Shown here one piece after another: positions 60,957-64,000 of a stretch of 64,000 nucleotides of DNA. Positions within the stretch are counted from its first letter, which is position 1; each line of letters begins with the position of its first letter. Origin of the DNA: Thiomicrorhabdus chilensis DSM 12352 (GTDB taxonomy: Bacteria; Pseudomonadota; Gammaproteobacteria; Thiomicrospirales; Thiomicrospiraceae); assembly GCF_000483485.1 (NCBI RefSeq), contig NZ_KI519609.1, forward strand, positions 2,199,460-2,263,459, in the 5' to 3' direction. Under the pieces are notes generated by a model that had not been told where the DNA came from, did no database searches, and worked only from the letters and a program-made list of their open reading frames with translations. A program made the translations under genes and the position numbers.

Positions 60957-61266
60957 GACCTTTTATCCAATTGCGTGATGAGCTATTTCGCCATTCTAAA
61001 TGAATTCGAATAAATTTCATCACTTAATCTTTTGAAGACGCTACCGCAAGCCTCAACCGCGATAAAAGCCCACCTAATTTTTCCAAAATCAGCAGGCCTG
61101 TCTATTTCAATATTACGCAGTAATTCCACACTTATTTTGATGTTGTTAAAAACAGTTCAAATTGTTATATTTCTATTCATAAAATAAAGTTATAGGGACA
61201 TCAAACATTTACTCAACCCAAAAACCAAATAATAAACATATCCACTCAATAAACAAAGGAAACACC
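60957..61266. other. Divergent gap between adaptor and DUF3365 genes
   Basis: The 310-base gap is AT-rich. It contains one CAGGCCTG (61093-61100) and a promoter for the DUF3365 gene at 61143-61171. I see no operator or promoter that I can assign confidently to the efflux operon. Confidence 0.5.
61143..61171 (+). promoter_or_regulatory. Promoter of the DUF3365 gene
   Basis: TTGTTA (61143-61148), a 17-base spacer and TGT-TATATT (extended -10; 61166-61171) lie about 95 bases before the ATG, which is preceded by AAAGGA. Confidence 0.6.
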
Positions 61267-61833
61267 ATGAAAAAGCTCATCTTAATAACGGCACTGACTG
61301 CCTTCACTTTTAACGCCATGGCTCAAGACACGCTGCCTGAAAAACAGCTTGAAGCGCGCCAGGTTGCCAAACAATTTCTAGGCTCACTGAAACCCGAACT
61401 GGGTAAAGCCATGAAATCAGGCGGACCGGTTCATGCCGTAGGCACCTGTTATGAAATCTCTCCGGAAATAGCCGACAAGCTCACAAAAAGCACCGGCTGG
61501 AACGTCAACCGAGTAAGCCTTAAGCCTCGCGCCACTACCGCTTCAGCCGACAGCTGGGAAACCCAAACCCTGCAATGGTTTGATGCCCAGGCGGCAGCCG
61601 GAAAAGACGTGACCAAACTGGAAAAATTCGAAATCGTCAAAGTGGATGGTCAAGACACCTATCGTTACATGAAAGCCATTCCAACCGGTGATGTCTGCCT
61701 GACCTGTCACGGAACTGCGGTTCCCGCCAACGTCACCGCCAAAATACTGGAACTTTACCCAGATGACAAAGCCACCGGATACCACAAAGGTGAAATCCGC
61801 GGTGCCTTCAGTTTTAAACAAGCGGCACAATAA
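61267..61833 (+). CDS. DUF3365 domain periplasmic monohaem c-type protein
   Basis: The 188-residue product has a signal peptide (MKKLILITALTAFTFNAMAQ) and a single haem c motif CLTCH (Cys144, Cys147, His148). The rest matches the DUF3365/Tll0287-like fold, including WETQTLQWFDAQAAAGKD. Such domains act as haem sensors or small electron carriers; here there is no output domain, so it is probably a soluble periplasmic cytochrome. Confidence 0.88.
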   Translation: MKKLILITALTAFTFNAMAQDTLPEKQLEARQVAKQFLGSLKPELGKAMKSGGPVHAVGTCYEISPEIADKLTKSTGWNVNRVSLKPRATTASADSWETQTLQWFDAQAAAGKDVTKLEKFEIVKVDGQDTYRYMKAIPTGDVCLTCHGTAVPANVTAKILELYPDDKATGYHKGEIRGAFSFKQAAQ

Positions 61834-62299
61834 CCGTTTAACCAACTCCCAAAAGCGGCTCAAAGAATTCTCTTTAGCCGCTTTTTATTATAGAAGTACC
61901 ACTCATATACACGATCTAAGATCAGCTAATGCCTTCAGCGAATAATATTAAACTGTCGGCTCCTTTGCCAAAAAACTCAAAAAAATCGCAGGCATCACGA
62001 ACCAACTGTCGCAATTATTTTTTGGCCACACACACCTACCCAACTCGCCCTACCCCTTTCGCTTAACCAGACCACCTCAGTAAAATGTACTGCCATCAAA
62101 GTAAAACGTCTGGTTTAGTTTTGCTTACAGTATTATTATGTTTTGAATAGATTATGAAGTTTAACGCTAAACAGAACCCGGAAAACCAGTCGACACTATG
62201 CATTCGTTTTGAATGAAAGGGTCTCTTCGATCCGGCTTTACCTTGCTCACTGAAGCTGCAGTCCAAGCAAGTCGCATGAATCACTTAGGGAGCGCTCCG
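61834..62299. other. Gap between DUF3365 and DUF2254 genes
   Basis: The 466-base gap starts with the terminator at 61851-61886. The rest holds no ORF with a ribosome binding site or recognised motif. The last 90 bases could be read as an N-terminal extension of the DUF2254 protein but lack a plausible ribosome binding site for it. Confidence 0.4.
61851..61886 (+). terminator. Terminator after the DUF3365 gene
   Basis: AAAGCGGCT (61852-61860) and AGCCGCTTT (61876-61884) form a 9-bp stem, with extra pairing AAAGA/TCTTT inside the loop, followed by TTATT. Confidence 0.85.
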
Positions 62300-63631
62300 A
62301 TGAGGGTACAGGTTTTCAAGACATGGGATCGAGTCCACTCCAGCTTTTGGTTTCTTCCAGCACTCATGGCCAGCGGAACAATACTCTTGGCCTTTGCCAC
62401 TGTCGCTCTGGATACGATAGCGACGGATTGGATAACGCAGAACTGGGGAGTCACGTTTAATGGTGGCGCGGAAGGAGCCAGCGCCCTGCTGGGCGCCATC
62501 GCCGGTTCAATGATCACCATCGCCGGAGTCGTTTTCTCGATGACCCTTGTCGCTCTGTCACTTGCCTCGTCTCAGCTCGGTCCCCGCTTACTGCGTAGTT
62601 TCATGCGCGATACCACCACCCAAGTCGTACTCGGCACCTTCGTCGCAACTTTTCTATACTGCCTTCTTGTGCTCCGCACCATTCGCCACACTGAAGAGCT
62701 TGTTTTCGTCCCTCACCTATCCGTCTCCGTCGGCGTGCTGCTCGCGGTAGTGAGCGTGGGAGTCTTAATCTTTTTCATTCATCACGTATCGGTTTCCATC
62801 CAAGCCAATGAAATTGTGGCACGAGTCGGCAATGAGTTAATTGCAGAACTGGGAGAGCTGTTTCCCGGAAACATAGGGCAGGCAGGGCCCCGGACTCCGA
62901 TCAAACCACCCGATACTGACTTCCTCGACCGGTGTAGCCGAGAGGCGCAACCTATCGATTCGGCTCAGGATGGTTATTTGCAATTCGTTGATGGAGAAGC
63001 CTTAATGGCTTTAGCCGTTCAAGAAAATCTGGTCATCGAACTTATAAAACGTCCTGGCCACTATATCATTGCCTCGCGTCCACTGGCACGGATCTGGCCA
63101 GGGCACAAGGTAACCGAACAGATGATTGAGCGCGTCAATGCCGCATTCGCCTTGGGCAACCAGCGTACGTCAGGTCAGGATATTGAGTTTGCAGTCAATC
63201 AACTTGTCGAAATCGCGGTACGAGCACTCTCTCCCGGAATCAACGACCCCTTCACTGCGATGACTTGCGTAGATCGTCTGGGGTCAGCATTATGCCGCTT
63301 GGCACAACAAGAAATGCCATCTCCTTATCGACATGACAATCAGGATCAACTCCGAATCATTACCCCCGTTTTCACCTTTCCGGACATCACCGATGCGGCG
63401 TTCAACCAGATTCGACAATATAGCCGCTCCAGCGCAGCCGTGACCATCCGTTTACTTGAAACCCTTGCTGAAATCGCGAGATCGGTTCAGCGACCAGAAG
63501 ACGGTAATGCGCTTTTAAGGCACGCCAATATGATCGTCAGCGGAATCAGTGCGCTTCCGGGAGACGAAGATCGTCAAGCGGCAAAAGAACGCTACCAATC
63601 CATAACGCTCTTATTAAGCGAATCCTCATAG
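62300..63631 (+). CDS. DUF2254 family inner-membrane protein
   Basis: The 443-residue protein starts MRVQVFKTWDRVHSSFWFLP, the usual DUF2254 start; GGGAG lies 7 bases before this ATG, whereas a start 29 codons earlier has poor support. It has four hydrophobic segments in the first third (ending near residue 170). AGSMITIAGVVFSMTLVALS and LVALSLASSQLGPRLLRSFM form the family signature, and a soluble C-terminal part follows. The function of the family is unknown. Base composition is a little more GC-rich than its neighbours. Confidence 0.88.
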   Translation: MRVQVFKTWDRVHSSFWFLPALMASGTILLAFATVALDTIATDWITQNWGVTFNGGAEGASALLGAIAGSMITIAGVVFSMTLVALSLASSQLGPRLLRSFMRDTTTQVVLGTFVATFLYCLLVLRTIRHTEELVFVPHLSVSVGVLLAVVSVGVLIFFIHHVSVSIQANEIVARVGNELIAELGELFPGNIGQAGPRTPIKPPDTDFLDRCSREAQPIDSAQDGYLQFVDGEALMALAVQENLVIELIKRPGHYIIASRPLARIWPGHKVTEQMIERVNAAFALGNQRTSGQDIEFAVNQLVEIAVRALSPGINDPFTAMTCVDRLGSALCRLAQQEMPSPYRHDNQDQLRIITPVFTFPDITDAAFNQIRQYSRSSAAVTIRLLETLAEIARSVQRPEDGNALLRHANMIVSGISALPGDEDRQAAKERYQSITLLLSESS

Positions 63632-63677
63632 ACTCGTCTTTGAAATACATTTACACAATTGGTGTTAAGGTGGTAAG

Positions 63678-63693
63678 TTAGCTAAATAGCTAA
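63678..63693. promoter_or_regulatory. TTAGCTA-AA-TAGCTAA dyad
   Basis: A perfect 7-bp inverted repeat with a two-base spacer lies 46 bases after the DUF2254 stop and 170 bases before the DUF3185-like gene. It is short enough to be a protein-binding site; no T-run follows. Function unknown. Confidence 0.35.
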
Positions 63694-63862
63694 GTACTTT
63701 AAAACACAAACCCTACTGCGGTGCAGTTTGAGCAAGACCTAACAATGGGGATGTCTTTACCATTCAAAAATATAAAACCAAAAGGTGGATGAGCACATTT
63801 TGCAAGCCAAGTTGCGGATGAGCTGTCTCACTAAACCATTTTTTTAACAGAGGAATTTAAAT

Positions 63863-64000
63863 ATGGCAATGGCTTCTGGAGGTTCAATGAAAATAATCGG
63901 CATTATCCTGATCGTCATAGGCGCTGGACTTGCGCTATGGGGGTATCAACTATCCGACTCTATCGGTTCTCAAATAACAGAAGCCGTAACAGGTGCGGAT
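63863..64000 (+). CDS. DUF3185-like small membrane protein (cut by window edge)
   Basis: The 46 codons present start MAMASGGSMKIIGIILIVIG and continue with a hydrophobic helix and WGYQLSDSIGSQITEAVTGA, typical of the DUF3185 family of small two-helix proteins of unknown function. AGAGGA lies 8 bases before the ATG. The internal methionine at codon 9 is an alternative start. The gene runs off the window. Confidence 0.7.
   Translation, partial: MAMASGGSMKIIGIILIVIGAGLALWGYQLSDSIGSQITEAVTGAD

Noticed and set aside
62213-62299. 29-codon N-terminal extension of the DUF2254 protein
   Set aside because: The DUF2254 family starts with the MRVQVF-like segment and only that ATG has a good Shine-Dalgarno sequence.

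Overview
The window reads as a chromosomal segment of a gammaproteobacterium, most likely a chemolithoautotroph of the Thiomicrospira/Hydrogenovibrio/Thiomicrorhabdus type. The lineage is my inference from three things: the gammaproteobacterial order of the translation genes, a CbbA-type aldolase and transketolase-gap-pgk-pyk set suited to the Calvin cycle, and rpe-gph placed directly before trpEGDC. I see no insertion sequence, phage gene, CRISPR array or rRNA.

Bases 1-30800 are one almost unbroken minus-strand translation/transcription superoperon. In transcription order it is tRNA-Tyr, tRNA-Gly, tRNA-Thr, tuf (copy 2), tRNA-Trp, secE, nusG, rplK, rplA, rplJ, rplL, rpoB, rpoC, rpsL, rpsG, fusA, tuf (copy 1), the S10 operon (rpsJ to rpsQ), the spc operon (rplN to secY) and the alpha operon (rpsM, rpsK, rpsD, rpoA cut by the window edge). 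rpmJ is missing from its usual place between secY and rpsM. Promoters can be read upstream of the tRNA-Tyr, trpT-secE, rpsL, rpsJ, rplN and rpsM units. Terminator-like hairpins sit just after the rpsJ and rplN promoters and before rpoB, and an L10-type leader precedes rplJ.

Bases 30987-34991 hold truC, an unrecognised 106-residue protein, bioA, a DUF805 membrane protein and an OsmC-like protein. The 106-residue gene is preceded by two nearly identical c-di-GMP-I (GEMM) riboswitch aptamers in tandem. The promoter-distal one ends in a P1 helix that overlaps a terminator stem, the layout of a ligand-ON switch. This is the most striking signal in the window.

Bases 35002-39290 hold a compact polyamine operon, speD-speE-decarboxylase, behind a promoter that overlaps a terminator, followed by a PA2779/PA2778-like pair (small membrane protein plus lipoprotein C39 peptidase). 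Bases 39404-45252 hold rpe, gph, a previously untracked 39-codon ORF, trpE, trpG, trpD and trpC. Bases 45411-48719 hold psiE-like, purC, bioD, an HDOD-domain protein and a small membrane protein. Bases 48797-56165 hold the carbon cluster tkt-gap-pgk-pyk-fba, with a large imperfect palindrome between gap and pgk. Bases 56506-64000 hold an RND efflux pair, a DUF3365 monohaem protein, a DUF2254 membrane protein and the start of a DUF3185-like protein.

The palindromic octamer CAGGCCTG occurs at least 18 times in the window, against about one expected by chance, and 10 of these copies are in the small intergenic fraction, often as terminator stems.
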